From Hoyosella subflava DQS3-9A1 (GTDB lineage: Bacteria > Actinomycetota > Actinomycetes > Mycobacteriales > Mycobacteriaceae), in assembly GCF_000214175.1 (NCBI RefSeq), contig NC_015564.1, positions 4,650,001 to 4,714,000 on the forward strand: 64,000 bases of DNA, in the 5' to 3' direction. Made by a program: the position numbers and the translations under genes. This document shows, one piece after another, positions 10,097-18,751 of this stretch. Below the pieces are notes generated by a model. It searched no databases and had not been told where the DNA came from. It saw only the letters and a program-made list of their open reading frames with translations. Each line of letters opens with the position of its first letter. The first letter of the stretch is position 1.

Positions 10097-10126
10097 CACG
10101 ATTAGATCGTGCACCATCTAATCGTG
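10097..10126. promoter_or_regulatory. 30-bp palindromic operator upstream of ohrR-like gene
   Basis: The arms CACGATTAGAT (10097-10107) and ATCTAATCGTG (10116-10126) are perfect reverse complements. The centre holds GTGCAC, itself palindromic, so only one base pair of the 30-bp dyad mismatches. It lies 20 bp upstream of the GTG start of the MarR/OhrR-type regulator, next to two TATGCT -10-like hexamers (10130-10135 and 10135-10140). Autoregulation is the simplest reading. Confidence 0.8.
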
Positions 10127-10146
10127 CGCTATGCTATGCTACCTTC

Positions 10147-10605
10147 GTGAGCAACCCCGAAACTGACCCTCTCGCACTCGACCGGCAGGTGTGCTTCGCC
10201 CTCGCAGTCGCGAACCGTGGCGTACTCGCTGTCTACCGCCCCCTGCTCGAGCCGATGGGTCTCACACACCCGCAATACCTTGTGATGCTTGCCCTCTGGG
10301 AGCAATCACCACGCACGGTCAAGAGCATCGGCCAGGCGCTCCAATTGGATTCGACGACGCTATCGCCGCTACTCAAGCGGCTCCAGGCGGCGGACCTGAT
10401 CATGCGGGAACGCAGCAGGGACGACGAGCGGCAACTCGCCGTCACGCTCACAGAAAAGGGCCGGGCGCTACGTGCGGAGGCCGAGAAGATTCCTCCAGCG
10501 GTAGTGGGGCGACTAGGAGTCAGCGAAGCTGCACTCGAAGACCTGCACCGGGCACTCACACACATCAATCAAGCTGCCCTGAAAGCAGGTGCCCTCCCAC
10601 GATGA
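10147..10605 (+). CDS. ohrR: OhrR-like MarR-family regulator
   Basis: The protein is 152 aa with a MarR winged helix. The N-terminus LALDRQVCFALAVANR closely follows OhrR proteins, with Cys16 at the position of the peroxide-sensing cysteine. The segments LTHPQYLVMLALWE, LDSTTLSPLLKRL and RDDERQLAVTLT are also OhrR-like. OhrR represses ohr, which detoxifies organic hydroperoxides, until the cysteine is oxidised. No ohr gene is adjacent; the next gene is a DUF5313 membrane protein. There is no clear ribosome binding site and a TATGCT hexamer ends 6 nt before the GTG, so the transcript may be leaderless. It is preceded by a 30-bp palindrome. Confidence 0.85.
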   Translation: MSNPETDPLALDRQVCFALAVANRGVLAVYRPLLEPMGLTHPQYLVMLALWEQSPRTVKSIGQALQLDSTTLSPLLKRLQAADLIMRERSRDDERQLAVTLTEKGRALRAEAEKIPPAVVGRLGVSEAALEDLHRALTHINQAALKAGALPR

Positions 10606-11000
10606 CAGCAACGCGAAAGCCCACAAGGAAACGACCCGGACCCCTCCAGTGGATCGGCTACTCATTCGGGCGCACCCTGCCGCCCTCGATGCAGGAGTGG
10701 GTGCGTAACGACCTCACTGGCGACCACGCGGTGGCCCGCCATCTCATTCGCGGCATGGTCCCATTTCTGCCCCTGTTTGGCGCGGGTCTTCTCCTACCGG
10801 GCCCGCTAGCTCTGAGAGGCGGGGTCGTCCTCCTCGGCCTGCTTCTTGCCCTCTTCTATTCCGCCGCCTACATGGAGCCCAACCGCAAAAGGCGGCTCCA
10901 ACGGCATGGCCTTCCCGCTGACCTGCAAAACGGACGCAAGATTCAGCAGTTCGAAGCTGAGAAAGCGCGGTATCAGCGTCACTACCGGTCTGATCCATGA
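10602..11000 (+). CDS. DUF5313 family membrane protein
   Basis: The protein is 132 aa. Its ATG overlaps the TGA of the OhrR-like gene as ATGA, so the two are translationally coupled. It starts with a basic stretch, then PLQWIGYSFGRTLPPSMQEWVRNDL and two transmembrane helices (about residues 53-85), then FYSAAYMEPNRKRRL and a charged tail. This pattern matches the actinobacterial DUF5313 family, whose function is unknown. Coupling to a peroxide-type regulator hints at a stress-linked role, which is inference only. Confidence 0.85.
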   Translation: MTATRKPTRKRPGPLQWIGYSFGRTLPPSMQEWVRNDLTGDHAVARHLIRGMVPFLPLFGAGLLLPGPLALRGGVVLLGLLLALFYSAAYMEPNRKRRLQRHGLPADLQNGRKIQQFEAEKARYQRHYRSDP

Positions 11001-11013
11001 CACTCGTGATGAC

Positions 11014-12213
11014 TCAGCCGCGCAACGCCTTCACCCACGAAATTCGCGAGCCGGTCGTCAGCACCGTCCGCTGATAGATCCGTGCTGCGAGAATCGACGC
11101 GACCAGGCATGCAATCACCATGACCGCGATCGAACCTGCTAGTTCGAGAGGTGACGTCACCCCCGCAGCGGTCCGAACCGGCATCACGAACGCGGAGAAC
11201 GGCGGGATCCAAGCCAGCACATTGCTCAACGTCCCCTCTGGGTTGAAAATTGCGGGAATGCTGATGCCGAAGCACGCCATGAGAATGATCATCAGCGGCG
11301 ATGCGGCTTGCTGCATCTCCTCCTGACGCGAAACCAGCGAACCCGCGGCCGCATAGAGCGTCGCAAAGAACACGAACCCGAGCACTACCCAGATGACGGT
11401 GGCAGCGAAGACCGATAGTGCCGTCGTCGTCACGGTGAGCAAGCCAAGCAGCTGAGCGGCCACGATTCCGACGACGCCATATGTCACCACGCTCAGCAGC
11501 GCGACAGCGCCGATTCCGAGGATCTTGCCCCACAGCAGCTGCAGCGGCCGGATAGTCGAGAGAAGCAGCTCGACGATCCGGCTCGACTTCTCCTCGGTCA
11601 CACCCATCGCCACATACATGCCGTATCCCATGACCGTGCCGAAAAGCAGGTACAACGCCACCCAGGACATGATGATCCGCTCACCACGCTCTGGATCCGG
11701 CTGGGCGATGGTTTCCACGGAAACCTGGGCAGTGTCGACTGCATTTTGCAACGCCGCAGCATCAACGCCCTGCGCGCCTAAAGCCTGATCCAGCGCAAGG
11801 GCCGAGACTGCGGTCTCGAGGATGGTGCGCAGCATCGGATCCGGTTCGTCGTCACTCACGATCGTGTAACTGCCATCGGCATTGGCCAGCAGTGCAGCCT
11901 CGACATCGCCCGATTCGACCAGCGCTCGAGCCTCCTCATCGGAGGCGGCTTCCTCGACCTCGACGGGTACCTCCATCGCGGTTGCCGTCTCACCGATCAC
12001 CTGCGCCAACTGTGGCGCGTCGCCAGTCAGCGCAATCTGAGATGGCTCCGCTTCCCCGTCGCCCCGGAAGATCGAGAACGCAACTAGGGCGCCCACTATG
12101 ATGGCGACCGTCACCAGAGTGCCTACGACAAATGATTTCGTTCGAACCTGCGCCAGGAACTCTCTGCGGAATACGAGCCATATGACATTGCGGGACTGAT
12201 TCTTTCGGGTCAT
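11014..12213 (-). CDS. ABC-2 type exporter permease (NatB-like)
   Basis: The protein is 399 aa. It has one N-terminal transmembrane helix, a large extracytoplasmic domain (about residues 50-170) and five C-terminal helices containing YVAMGVTEEKSSRIVELLLS, the signature of NatB/ABC-2 permeases. It overlaps the upstream ATPase gene by 4 bp, so the two form one transporter. NatAB systems export Na+ or amphiphilic compounds; the substrate here is unknown. A DUF5313 gene ends 13 bp away on the opposite strand. Confidence 0.88.
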   Translation of the reverse strand: MTRKNQSRNVIWLVFRREFLAQVRTKSFVVGTLVTVAIIVGALVAFSIFRGDGEAEPSQIALTGDAPQLAQVIGETATAMEVPVEVEEAASDEEARALVESGDVEAALLANADGSYTIVSDDEPDPMLRTILETAVSALALDQALGAQGVDAAALQNAVDTAQVSVETIAQPDPERGERIIMSWVALYLLFGTVMGYGMYVAMGVTEEKSSRIVELLLSTIRPLQLLWGKILGIGAVALLSVVTYGVVGIVAAQLLGLLTVTTTALSVFAATVIWVVLGFVFFATLYAAAGSLVSRQEEMQQAASPLMIILMACFGISIPAIFNPEGTLSNVLAWIPPFSAFVMPVRTAAGVTSPLELAGSIAVMVIACLVASILAARIYQRTVLTTGSRISWVKALRG

Positions 12214-13100
12214 TCGGAAACCACCTCTCGGAAGAGCTCAGTCAACGTCGGGCGATGCGCAGCAAAATGCCGCACCGGGCCGTGAGCCAGCGCGGCCTGA
12301 AGGACCGACTGGTCGTCGACGTGATCCTCAAGTTCAAGCAAAGACACTGCATTTCCGTTGGATGACAGCAGCCGAACCCCTGGAATCTGCTCGGCCCACA
12401 CGGTCGGGGCGTTCGGCGCGCTCACGGCGAGTTGACGCTTTCCCCGCGCACGCAATTCCTCGACCGAGCCGATAGCTCGCATCTCACCACGAACGATGAT
12501 GCCTACCCGGTCACACAGGCGCTCCACGAGATCCAGCTGGTGACTCGAAAAAACCACGGGCGCACCGAGTCGTGCCTTCTCGCGAAGTACCTCACTCATC
12601 ACGTCGACAGCAACCGGGTCAAGACCGGAGAAGGGCTCATCGAGAACCAGAACTACCGGGTCGTGAACGAGAGCCGCCGCGAGCTGCACACGCTGTTGAT
12701 TCCCTAGACTCAGTTCCTGAACATCACGGCCCCGCTTGTCTTCAAGACCGAGACGGTCCGTCCAGCGTTCCATACTGAGGAAAGCCTCTTTGCGGGTCAT
12801 CCCATGGAGTTCGGCCAGGAAGACCAACTGATCGGCCACTTTCATTTTCGGGTAGAGGCCGCGTTCCTCCGGCATGTAACCGATCGTCTTCCGGGTGGCG
12901 AAATCGATCGGCCGGTCGTCGAGTCGCACTTGGCCGGAATCCGCAGTCAGCACCCCCAGCGCGATCCGCATGGTGGTTGATTTTCCTGCCCCGTTGCTGC
13001 CAACGAACCCAAGGATCTCCCCTGGACGAACGTCAAAGGTGACGTCCCGCAACGCAGTGATGTCACCATACTTTTTGCACAGCCCGTCAATCTCAAGCAT
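12210..13100 (-). CDS. ABC exporter ATP-binding protein (NatA-like)
   Basis: The protein is 296 aa. It has Walker A GSNGAGKST (about residues 34-42), the Q-loop region GYMPEERGLY, the signature LSLGNQQ and Walker B VLVLDEPFSGLDP, followed by the H-loop SSHQLD. The C-terminal 80 residues are the DUF4162-like extension found in NatA and drug-exporter ATPases. It is the first gene of a two-gene operon with the permease (4-bp overlap) and powers export of an unidentified substrate. Confidence 0.92.
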   Translation of the reverse strand: MLEIDGLCKKYGDITALRDVTFDVRPGEILGFVGSNGAGKSTTMRIALGVLTADSGQVRLDDRPIDFATRKTIGYMPEERGLYPKMKVADQLVFLAELHGMTRKEAFLSMERWTDRLGLEDKRGRDVQELSLGNQQRVQLAAALVHDPVVLVLDEPFSGLDPVAVDVMSEVLREKARLGAPVVFSSHQLDLVERLCDRVGIIVRGEMRAIGSVEELRARGKRQLAVSAPNAPTVWAEQIPGVRLLSSNGNAVSLLELEDHVDDQSVLQAALAHGPVRHFAAHRPTLTELFREVVSE

Positions 13101-13133
13101 CAGGCCCCTCTTCCGCTAAGTGGCTCCCGCAGT

Positions 13134-13550
13134 TCACGCGTTCGGCTCGCGAATTGCCGCGATCGCCTCGATCTCGACAAGTTGGTCGTCATATCCGAGG
13201 ACCGTTACGCCCAACAATGTGCTCGGTACGTCATGGTCTCCGAACGCGTCCCGCACCACTTCCCAGGCGGTGACCAGGTCGGTCTGGGATGAGGACGCGA
13301 CAAGCACACGAGTACGGATGACATCCGCCATCGACGCTCCCGCCTCAGCCAGCGCGACCTTCATGTTCTCGATCGATTTCACTGCCTGGCCGGCGTAGTC
13401 GCCAATTGCGGCCGTCGAGCCGTCAGCGTTAAGGGGGCACGCGCCGGCGAGGAAAACCAGCCGAGCGTCAGCAGGAGCAGTTGCGGCATAGGCGTATTCG
13501 GCAATATCGGACAATGAGGAAGAGCGGATCAAAGTCACAGCAGAAGGCAT
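13134..13550 (-). CDS. RidA/YjgF family protein
   Basis: The protein is 138 aa with the Rid fold. The segments ARLVFLAGACPLNADGS, GDYAGQAVKSIENMKVALAEAG and VIRTRVLVAS are typical. The canonical RidA arginine is retained in DVIRTRV, so imine or enamine deaminase activity is plausible. It is divergent from a GNAT gene with only 33 bp between starts, so the two may share control. No pyridoxal-phosphate enzyme is adjacent to indicate a substrate. Confidence 0.88.
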   Translation of the reverse strand: MPSAVTLIRSSSLSDIAEYAYAATAPADARLVFLAGACPLNADGSTAAIGDYAGQAVKSIENMKVALAEAGASMADVIRTRVLVASSSQTDLVTAWEVVRDAFGDHDVPSTLLGVTVLGYDDQLVEIEAIAAIREPNA

Positions 13551-13583
13551 ACTTCACTCAAGCACATGTGAGGGGCGGTGAAC

Positions 13584-14087
13584 ATGATTCGGCCAGTCCG
13601 CAGGGCTGACTTTCCGGTCGTGCAAGCTATTGAACGAGCCGCGGGGGTTGCATTCGCGGACATCGGTATGGGGGCAGTGGCCGAAGATGACCCGCCTTCC
13701 CTCGACGAGTTGCTGCGGTACGAATCGGCGGGCCGCGCCTGGGTCTATACCGATGATCGGGATGTTCCGGTCGCCTATCTCATCGCGGATGTCGTCGACG
13801 ACTGCGCTCACATTGAGCAGGTATCTGTCCACCCTGATCGTGCAGGCCAGAAGCTTGGCAGACAGCTGATCGAGCACGTGGCGGACTGGGCACGAAAAGC
13901 GGGGCTCTCTACGCTGACGCTCACCACGTTCACTGAGGTTCCGTGGAACGGTCCCTACTATCGGAAACTCGGCTTCCGGTACCTCAGTGAAGACGAAATG
14001 ACACCAGGCCTGCGAGCGATCAGAACAGAAGAAGCAGCCCGCGGTCTCGACCGCTGGCCACGCGCCTGTATGCGTCGGGATCTATAA
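13584..14087 (+). CDS. GNAT family N-acetyltransferase
   Basis: The protein is 167 aa. The acetyl-CoA binding motif is present as VSVHPDRAGQKLGRQLIEHV, followed by LTLTTFTEVPWNGPYYRKLGF, typical of GNAT enzymes acting on small amines or metabolites. I chose ATG 13584 because GAGGGG lies 8 nt upstream; GTG 13578 is too close to it. The acceptor is unknown. It is divergent from the RidA-family gene. Confidence 0.88.
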   Translation: MIRPVRRADFPVVQAIERAAGVAFADIGMGAVAEDDPPSLDELLRYESAGRAWVYTDDRDVPVAYLIADVVDDCAHIEQVSVHPDRAGQKLGRQLIEHVADWARKAGLSTLTLTTFTEVPWNGPYYRKLGFRYLSEDEMTPGLRAIRTEEAARGLDRWPRACMRRDL

Positions 14088-14252
14088 GGCTCCTCCTCGG
14101 CGCCGCGGGGTATGCCCACACGATCGAGATACGGCCGGGCGCCGCCCGAAGCTGGTCCAAGCAAGGTCATAGCCTTGCCTCAGTCGACGTCTCGGCATAT
14201 CTCAGACGCCTGCGCACTCGACACCAGCAAGATCGCGTGGTGCGATGGCTCT

Positions 14253-16049
14253 ATGCGCGCACCGCGACTGAACTCCTCGCTGCACATTCGTCTCCGCTCC
14301 AGGCTTGTTCTCGCGGCTGGGCTCGCGCTCGTCATGATCAGCGCAACCTCCTGCGGGCTCTTCACGGACGAGCGGCGCGACACCCTCGAGGCGTTCGCCG
14401 ATGCCGTGAACGCTGGCGACGTCGAAACGGCAGCAGCCATGACGACCGACCCGGACTCCGCTGCCGAAGCCATCCAGGCCAGCCTTGACGGAATGGTCAC
14501 GGCAGGCAGGACGATGAGTATCGGCATCGAAGAAGACGTCGCGCAGACAGTGACCGTGTGGGACCTCGGGGAGGGGCGTATCGCAGAAACTGTCGGCGAG
14601 GCCGACTTCGCAGAAACCGCGGAGGGCATGCGTCTGGTGTGGTCGCCCCAGCTCATCGACACCAGGCTCGAACCTGGAGGCCGCCTTGTCTACTCGGATC
14701 TCCTCGACTATGACACCCCGGTCGTGGACCGCAACGATGTGCCAGTCATGACTTGGCAAACCGTCACCGTGGTCACGCTGGCAGCTGGAGCGGAGGCAAG
14801 CGCAGATTCAGTCGCATCCGCGGTTTCTGATGCGGCGCCGACAATCACGGGGAGCTCCATCCGCGAGGGAATGGCCGAAGCTGAGGGACAAAGCTATGCC
14901 GTCGTTACGCTCAGGGAGGACGCGGCAGCACCGATCCGTGACCAACTCGCCGCGATAGAGGGTGTGCAGCTCAGCGAGCAGGGCCGGCTGCTGACAGAGG
15001 ACCGGGCACTCACGACACCCGTCCTGCGTGGCCTGCCCGACGCGTGGGAAGAGACACTGCGCGCCGAGCAAGGCTGGTCCGTCATCGCGAGTAATCCTGA
15101 CTCGTTTGAACGCATCGCCGGGGAGGATGCAGGTGTGGTCGCCAACGTGCCGACCTCCCTGGACCTGGAATACCAGCAGGCCGCACAGGCTGCCGTCGAC
15201 GGTGAAGGCCAGCCAGCGGCAATCGTCGCTATCGAGCCTTCTACCGGCGGAATCCTCGCGGTGGCACAAAACTCCGCCGCAGACTCGCAGGGTCCGATCT
15301 CCCTTACCGGGCTATACGCACCCGGATCGACATTCAAGATCGTCACGACCTCCGCAGCGCTCAACGCTGGCATCACTTCGCCCGATGAGCTGCTGCCCTG
15401 CCCCGGTGAGGCGACTGTCGAAGGCCGCACCATACCCAACGATGAAGGCTTCGACCTGGGGCAAGTACCGCTACATACGGCGTTCGCGCGGTCATGCAAC
15501 ACCACACAGGCGATGCTTGCCGTCCAGCTGGAGCCTGAAGCGCTGACACAGACTGCTGAATCACTCGGCCTCGGAGTGGATTTCGATATCCCAGGGCTCA
15601 CTACAGTCACGGGCAGCGTCCCCACCACCGAAAGTGGTCCCGCGCGCGTCGAGGCTGCGATCGGACAGGGACAAGTACTCGCGAGCCCCTTCGGGATGGC
15701 AGTCGCAGTCGCATCGCTCGCAAACGACGGCACCATGATCATGCCTGGCCTCCTCGAGGATGAGGAGACGACGGGGGATGCAGAACCCGCCGCGCTCCCG
15801 GTAAGTGTCGTCGACGCTATCCGCGAAATGATGCGCGAAACCGTCAGCAGCGGAACCGCCACCGCGCTCGCCGACATTGCCGGCCTCGGCGGAAAAACTG
15901 GAACCGCGGAAGTCGGCGGTGCCGCTTCCAACGGCTGGTTCGTCGGCATCGCCGGGGACATCGCTTTTGCTACGTTCGTCGAAGGTGGAGACTCTTCCGC
16001 ACCTGCTGTCGCGGCGTCTGGACGATTCCTCCGGGCCGTGGCGCAATAG
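14253..16049 (+). CDS. Lipoprotein penicillin-binding protein (class B, Rv2864c-like)
   Basis: The protein is 598 aa. It has a basic N-terminus, a hydrophobic helix and a lipobox-like ATSC with Cys34 as the lipidation site. Next come an NTF2-like MecA-N-type domain (about 38-150), a dimerisation region, and a transpeptidase domain with S359-T-F-K, S414-C-N and K548-T-G. It would cross-link peptidoglycan at the outer face of the membrane. The order and the lipoprotein anchor match mycobacterial PbpLipo (Rv2864c). The lipobox -3 residue is Ala, which is acceptable but not ideal. The ATG at 14253 has only a weak ribosome binding site. Confidence 0.9.
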   Translation: MRAPRLNSSLHIRLRSRLVLAAGLALVMISATSCGLFTDERRDTLEAFADAVNAGDVETAAAMTTDPDSAAEAIQASLDGMVTAGRTMSIGIEEDVAQTVTVWDLGEGRIAETVGEADFAETAEGMRLVWSPQLIDTRLEPGGRLVYSDLLDYDTPVVDRNDVPVMTWQTVTVVTLAAGAEASADSVASAVSDAAPTITGSSIREGMAEAEGQSYAVVTLREDAAAPIRDQLAAIEGVQLSEQGRLLTEDRALTTPVLRGLPDAWEETLRAEQGWSVIASNPDSFERIAGEDAGVVANVPTSLDLEYQQAAQAAVDGEGQPAAIVAIEPSTGGILAVAQNSAADSQGPISLTGLYAPGSTFKIVTTSAALNAGITSPDELLPCPGEATVEGRTIPNDEGFDLGQVPLHTAFARSCNTTQAMLAVQLEPEALTQTAESLGLGVDFDIPGLTTVTGSVPTTESGPARVEAAIGQGQVLASPFGMAVAVASLANDGTMIMPGLLEDEETTGDAEPAALPVSVVDAIREMMRETVSSGTATALADIAGLGGKTGTAEVGGAASNGWFVGIAGDIAFATFVEGGDSSAPAVAASGRFLRAVAQ

Positions 16050-16187
16050 CTACCGGCGGCAGCTACTGTCGACACCGCGCAGATGAGCGTGAGAACGGCG
16101 GATCCCGTCACCGGCCGCGTGCTAGGGTAAGTCCCCGCTAGCGCATCGCACCTTTGGTCACGACATACGTACAGCGAAGGAGTCGTG

Positions 16188-16640
16188 ATGGCACGATTTC
16201 TGCCCCAGGCTCTATCCGATGCGCTCAGCAGACCCAGTCGGACAATCCGGGAATTCCAGGATGTTCGGGAGGAAGTCGACGCCACACTTGGCGAGGTCAA
16301 GCACACGATGGGCGAGGTCGCCCAAACCTTAGCTGAAGTCGACAAACTCATGACTGACGTGGGCCGCACACTGCAGAACGTCGACACGACCCTCACCGGG
16401 ATCGGCAGGACTCTGAGCAGCGTGCTCGGCAACGTCGACACGACCCTCACTGAATCGTCCGCAACGCTCAGTGATGTCAAGAAGCTGCTCTCCCGGTTGG
16501 ATGAGGAGCGAGAAGTACTGGGCAAAGTTCCGGAACTCACTGCGAAATTTGGGGAACTCGATGCAATCGCGAAGGAAGTCCGCGAGATACATTCAGCTGT
16601 CCTCAAGCAGCAACAGACCTCCCCGAATCCATCTGCGTAA
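16188..16640 (+). CDS. Coiled-coil repeat protein, unknown function
   Basis: The protein is 150 aa and almost entirely helical. Degenerate heptad repeats occupy residues 20-115, including two near-identical NVDTTLT blocks (encoded around 16378 and 16432) and several LGEV/LAEV/LSDV repeats. It resembles the DUF948-like or apolipoprotein-like coiled coils found in actinobacteria. No signal peptide or membrane segment is seen, so it is probably cytoplasmic. AAGGAG lies 5 nt before the ATG at 16188. A role in cell-envelope scaffolding near the PBP gene is speculation. Confidence 0.8.
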   Translation: MARFLPQALSDALSRPSRTIREFQDVREEVDATLGEVKHTMGEVAQTLAEVDKLMTDVGRTLQNVDTTLTGIGRTLSSVLGNVDTTLTESSATLSDVKKLLSRLDEEREVLGKVPELTAKFGELDAIAKEVREIHSAVLKQQQTSPNPSA

Positions 16641-16721
16641 GTCAACAGAACCTGCCCGAAATCGCCGACAAAAGCGACTACCGCAGATGGATTTTCGTAG
16701 CTGGAGACTGCCCCGGTGGTC

Positions 16722-16985
16722 TCACGCCTCGAACGGGATGGTGTTGCCTGCCGCGTCTACGGCTCCCTTGTTGGCGTCGATCGCGTTCGCGAGTTCGTCG
16801 ATACTGTCCCAGGTGCGCGGCGGCCGTCCGTCGAGGTTGCCAATAGTCAGCCAGGTTGCATTGTTGCGGTAGCGCACCAGGCCATGGCCGTCCCCGTCGA
16901 GCTGAACGTCGAGTTCGCCGGAGATCGAACCTTCCTCGTCAGTCATCACCACCACTTTGCCGGGAACGGGAACGCACTCGCTCAT
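16722..16985 (-). CDS. Small acidic protein coupled to HNH nuclease gene
   Basis: The protein is 87 aa, strongly acidic, with no signal peptide or membrane segment. I do not recognise the family. Its ATG overlaps the stop of the secreted HNH-nuclease lipoprotein gene by 4 bp (16982-16985), so both are translated from one message. The C-terminal half (RTWDSIDELANAIDANKGAV) looks like a short helical domain and the first half like beta strands. An acidic protein coupled to a nuclease may be an inhibitor, but nothing direct shows this. Confidence 0.75.
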   Translation of the reverse strand: MSECVPVPGKVVVMTDEEGSISGELDVQLDGDGHGLVRYRNNATWLTIGNLDGRPPRTWDSIDELANAIDANKGAVDAAGNTIPFEA

Positions 16986-17773
16986 TCAAGCTCTCCCTTC
17001 GTGATGCATTCTGTCGCTGCATTTCTCAGCGCACTGTGTTCGTCCGGATCTACCGTCAGGCCGTATTTGACCTTGACCTGCGTGTAGCGCTCAACGTACT
17101 CGCAACGGAAGTTTCCCGGCGGCAAATACGTCGACGGATCCTGATCACCTTTCGACCGGTTTGCTGAGGGGTCCGAAATCACCACGTTCAGCGCGTCATT
17201 CGCAATCAGCGTTCGCGTCTCCAGATCCATTTCGCTTGCACCTGAACGCCATGCCTCACCGAGGGCAACAATGTGTTCCGCATCGACATCGGAAGAGTTG
17301 GTCATCCACTTGTAGTCGCGCAACTCGCCAGATTCCCGGTCGATCACCCCGTACTGATCCAACCACCCGCCACCTGGTCCGACGGCGAAGTCACAGGTGT
17401 CCGGATCGAGGGTGACATCGCCGGTAGCGTCGCGCAGGAGGACAGCATCACGGGAGGTACAGCGCCCTTCGATGAAGCTGTAAGTGGCGCCGAACCCGAA
17501 TTGCGGGTCCAGGCGTTCCCAGTGGGGAAAGTCGCTTCGGTCGTAATCGGCCATGGTCGATTCAGCAGCCATCTCGAGCTCGCTGATGAGGGCCAGGACT
17601 CCCCGATCATCGGGATAGTGTGGGGGTGCTTCCTCGGGCGTGAGGCTTCCGGTATCGATGAAATCGAACCACTCGTCCAGCGTGTCCTCGAAGCTCGACG
17701 GCTGGCAAGCGACAACTCCCAGGGCAACCGCTCCAACAACAGCTCCGACAGTCCAGCGTGCAGATACGGCCAC
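16982..17773 (-). CDS. Secreted HNH-family nuclease lipoprotein (DUF1524-like)
   Basis: The protein is 263 aa. The N-terminus is a lipoprotein signal (GVVAC, Cys23). The C-terminal half has the DUF1524/GmrSD-C type HNH motif: DAEHIVAL (164-171), ANDALNV (191-197) and SANRSKGDQDPSTYLPP (about 203-219), then a tail with EY and K residues. In actinobacteria such proteins are predicted extracellular or surface-bound nucleases. Cys127 and Cys105 could form a disulphide. It is translationally coupled to the small acidic protein downstream. Function could be nutrient scavenging from DNA or antagonism of other cells. Confidence 0.85.
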   Translation of the reverse strand: MAVSARWTVGAVVGAVALGVVACQPSSFEDTLDEWFDFIDTGSLTPEEAPPHYPDDRGVLALISELEMAAESTMADYDRSDFPHWERLDPQFGFGATYSFIEGRCTSRDAVLLRDATGDVTLDPDTCDFAVGPGGGWLDQYGVIDRESGELRDYKWMTNSSDVDAEHIVALGEAWRSGASEMDLETRTLIANDALNVVISDPSANRSKGDQDPSTYLPPGNFRCEYVERYTQVKVKYGLTVDPDEHSALRNAATECITKGELE

Positions 17774-17845
17774 AACAACCCCTCATTCTGAAATAGCTTG
17801 CTGGAGTTGATTATTCAGATGTGCGGGCGGATCTCCAAAGGGCTG

Positions 17846-18331
17846 CTACTTCAGGGAGTCGAGGAGCTGGTCGAGTGCGACGTAACTTGCACTGAGTCCC
17901 TGCGACATCCCAGACTCGAGCATTCCGTCGCGTTCTGCGCTGGTATGGAAAATCGAGTGCGTGACTACGCGGGTTCGCCCATCGCCGAGGTCCTCGAGAG
18001 TCACGCTGTCGACGACGACATAGCCGGGCATGCCGTCCCACTCGAAGGTGTACACAAGCCGTTCGGGTGGCGTGACCTCGCGATAGCGGCCCTCGAATCC
18101 GTGCTGCTCACCGTCAGCGTGCTCGACGAACCGCCAGTGCCCGCCACGTTCTACAACCATCCTTTCAATCTCGAGTTTGTTGCCCCGCCCCCACCACTGC
18201 GCGACGAGCTGCGGCTCGGTCATAGCGCGCCAGACTATGACACGAGGCGCATTGAAGATTCGTGCGATCTGGATTTCGCGGTCGCCTGGTGTTGACACAC
18301 TGAGTGAGTCCGCGGGCGTTGAGGTAGTCAT
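17846..18331 (-). CDS. SRPBCC protein, AHSA1-like
   Basis: The protein is 161 aa of the activator-of-Hsp90-ATPase-1-like START subfamily. It has REIQIARIFNAPRVIVWRAMTEPQLVAQWWG and PPERLVYTFEWDGMPG, then a C-terminal helix (ESGMSQGLSASYVALDQLL). Such proteins are usually encoded with ArsR-type repressors. Here the ArsR gene lies directly upstream and overlaps by 4 bp. Ligand and activity are unknown. Confidence 0.9.
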   Translation of the reverse strand: MTTSTPADSLSVSTPGDREIQIARIFNAPRVIVWRAMTEPQLVAQWWGRGNKLEIERMVVERGGHWRFVEHADGEQHGFEGRYREVTPPERLVYTFEWDGMPGYVVVDSVTLEDLGDGRTRVVTHSIFHTSAERDGMLESGMSQGLSASYVALDQLLDSLK

Positions 18332-18702
18332 GACATTTGTCCTTTCGTTTGCTCGAGAAAGTCGCCGAGTCGGTCAAGGCGCATCTCGAGCATCTGGCGG
18401 TAGTTTTCGATCCACGCGGTTTCGGCGTCTAGCCGCCGGGGCCCGAGGCTGCAGTACCGGACCCTTCCGGCCTTGTGCGTTGTGACCAATTGAGCTGATT
18501 CGAGAACCTGGATGTGTTTCTTCATCCCCGTCAGGGTCATTCGAAACATTTCTGCGAGTTCGGAAATCGATGCATCACCGGCACCGAGATGCTCGAGGAT
18601 GCCGCGTCTGGTCTGATCGGCCAGTGCCGCGAAACCCCAGTCGAGCTGCTCCCGATACTGAACCATGTAGTTCAGTTTCTGCCTATTTGTGGCCACACGC
18701 AA
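18328..18702 (-). CDS. ArsR-family transcriptional regulator
   Basis: The protein is 124 aa with a winged helix: LADQTRRGILEHLGAGDASISELAEMF, the recognition region MTLTGMKKHIQVLESAQLV, and the wing HKAGRVRYCSLGPRRL. No cluster of metal-binding cysteines is present, so it belongs to the non-metal ArsR group paired with AHSA1 proteins. TTG 18702 has GAGG 6 nt upstream; GTG 18696 and ATG 18666 are alternatives. It is probably the repressor of its own two-gene operon. Confidence 0.88.
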   Translation of the reverse strand: MRVATNRQKLNYMVQYREQLDWGFAALADQTRRGILEHLGAGDASISELAEMFRMTLTGMKKHIQVLESAQLVTTHKAGRVRYCSLGPRRLDAETAWIENYRQMLEMRLDRLGDFLEQTKGQMS

Positions 18703-18751
18703 GAGTTACCTCGCATTTGTCCCAATCGGACAAGTGGTGGCCGACGGCTGC

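Noticed and set aside
10191-10601. Long open frame running through ohrR into the DUF5313 gene
   Set aside because: Its first part is an out-of-frame reading of the OhrR-like gene; only the part from ATG 10602 has family resemblance.
14894-16645. 583-codon open frame antisense to the lipoprotein PBP
   Set aside because: Serine-rich low-complexity translation without domains, opposite a gene with all PBP motifs; a GC-rich shadow frame.
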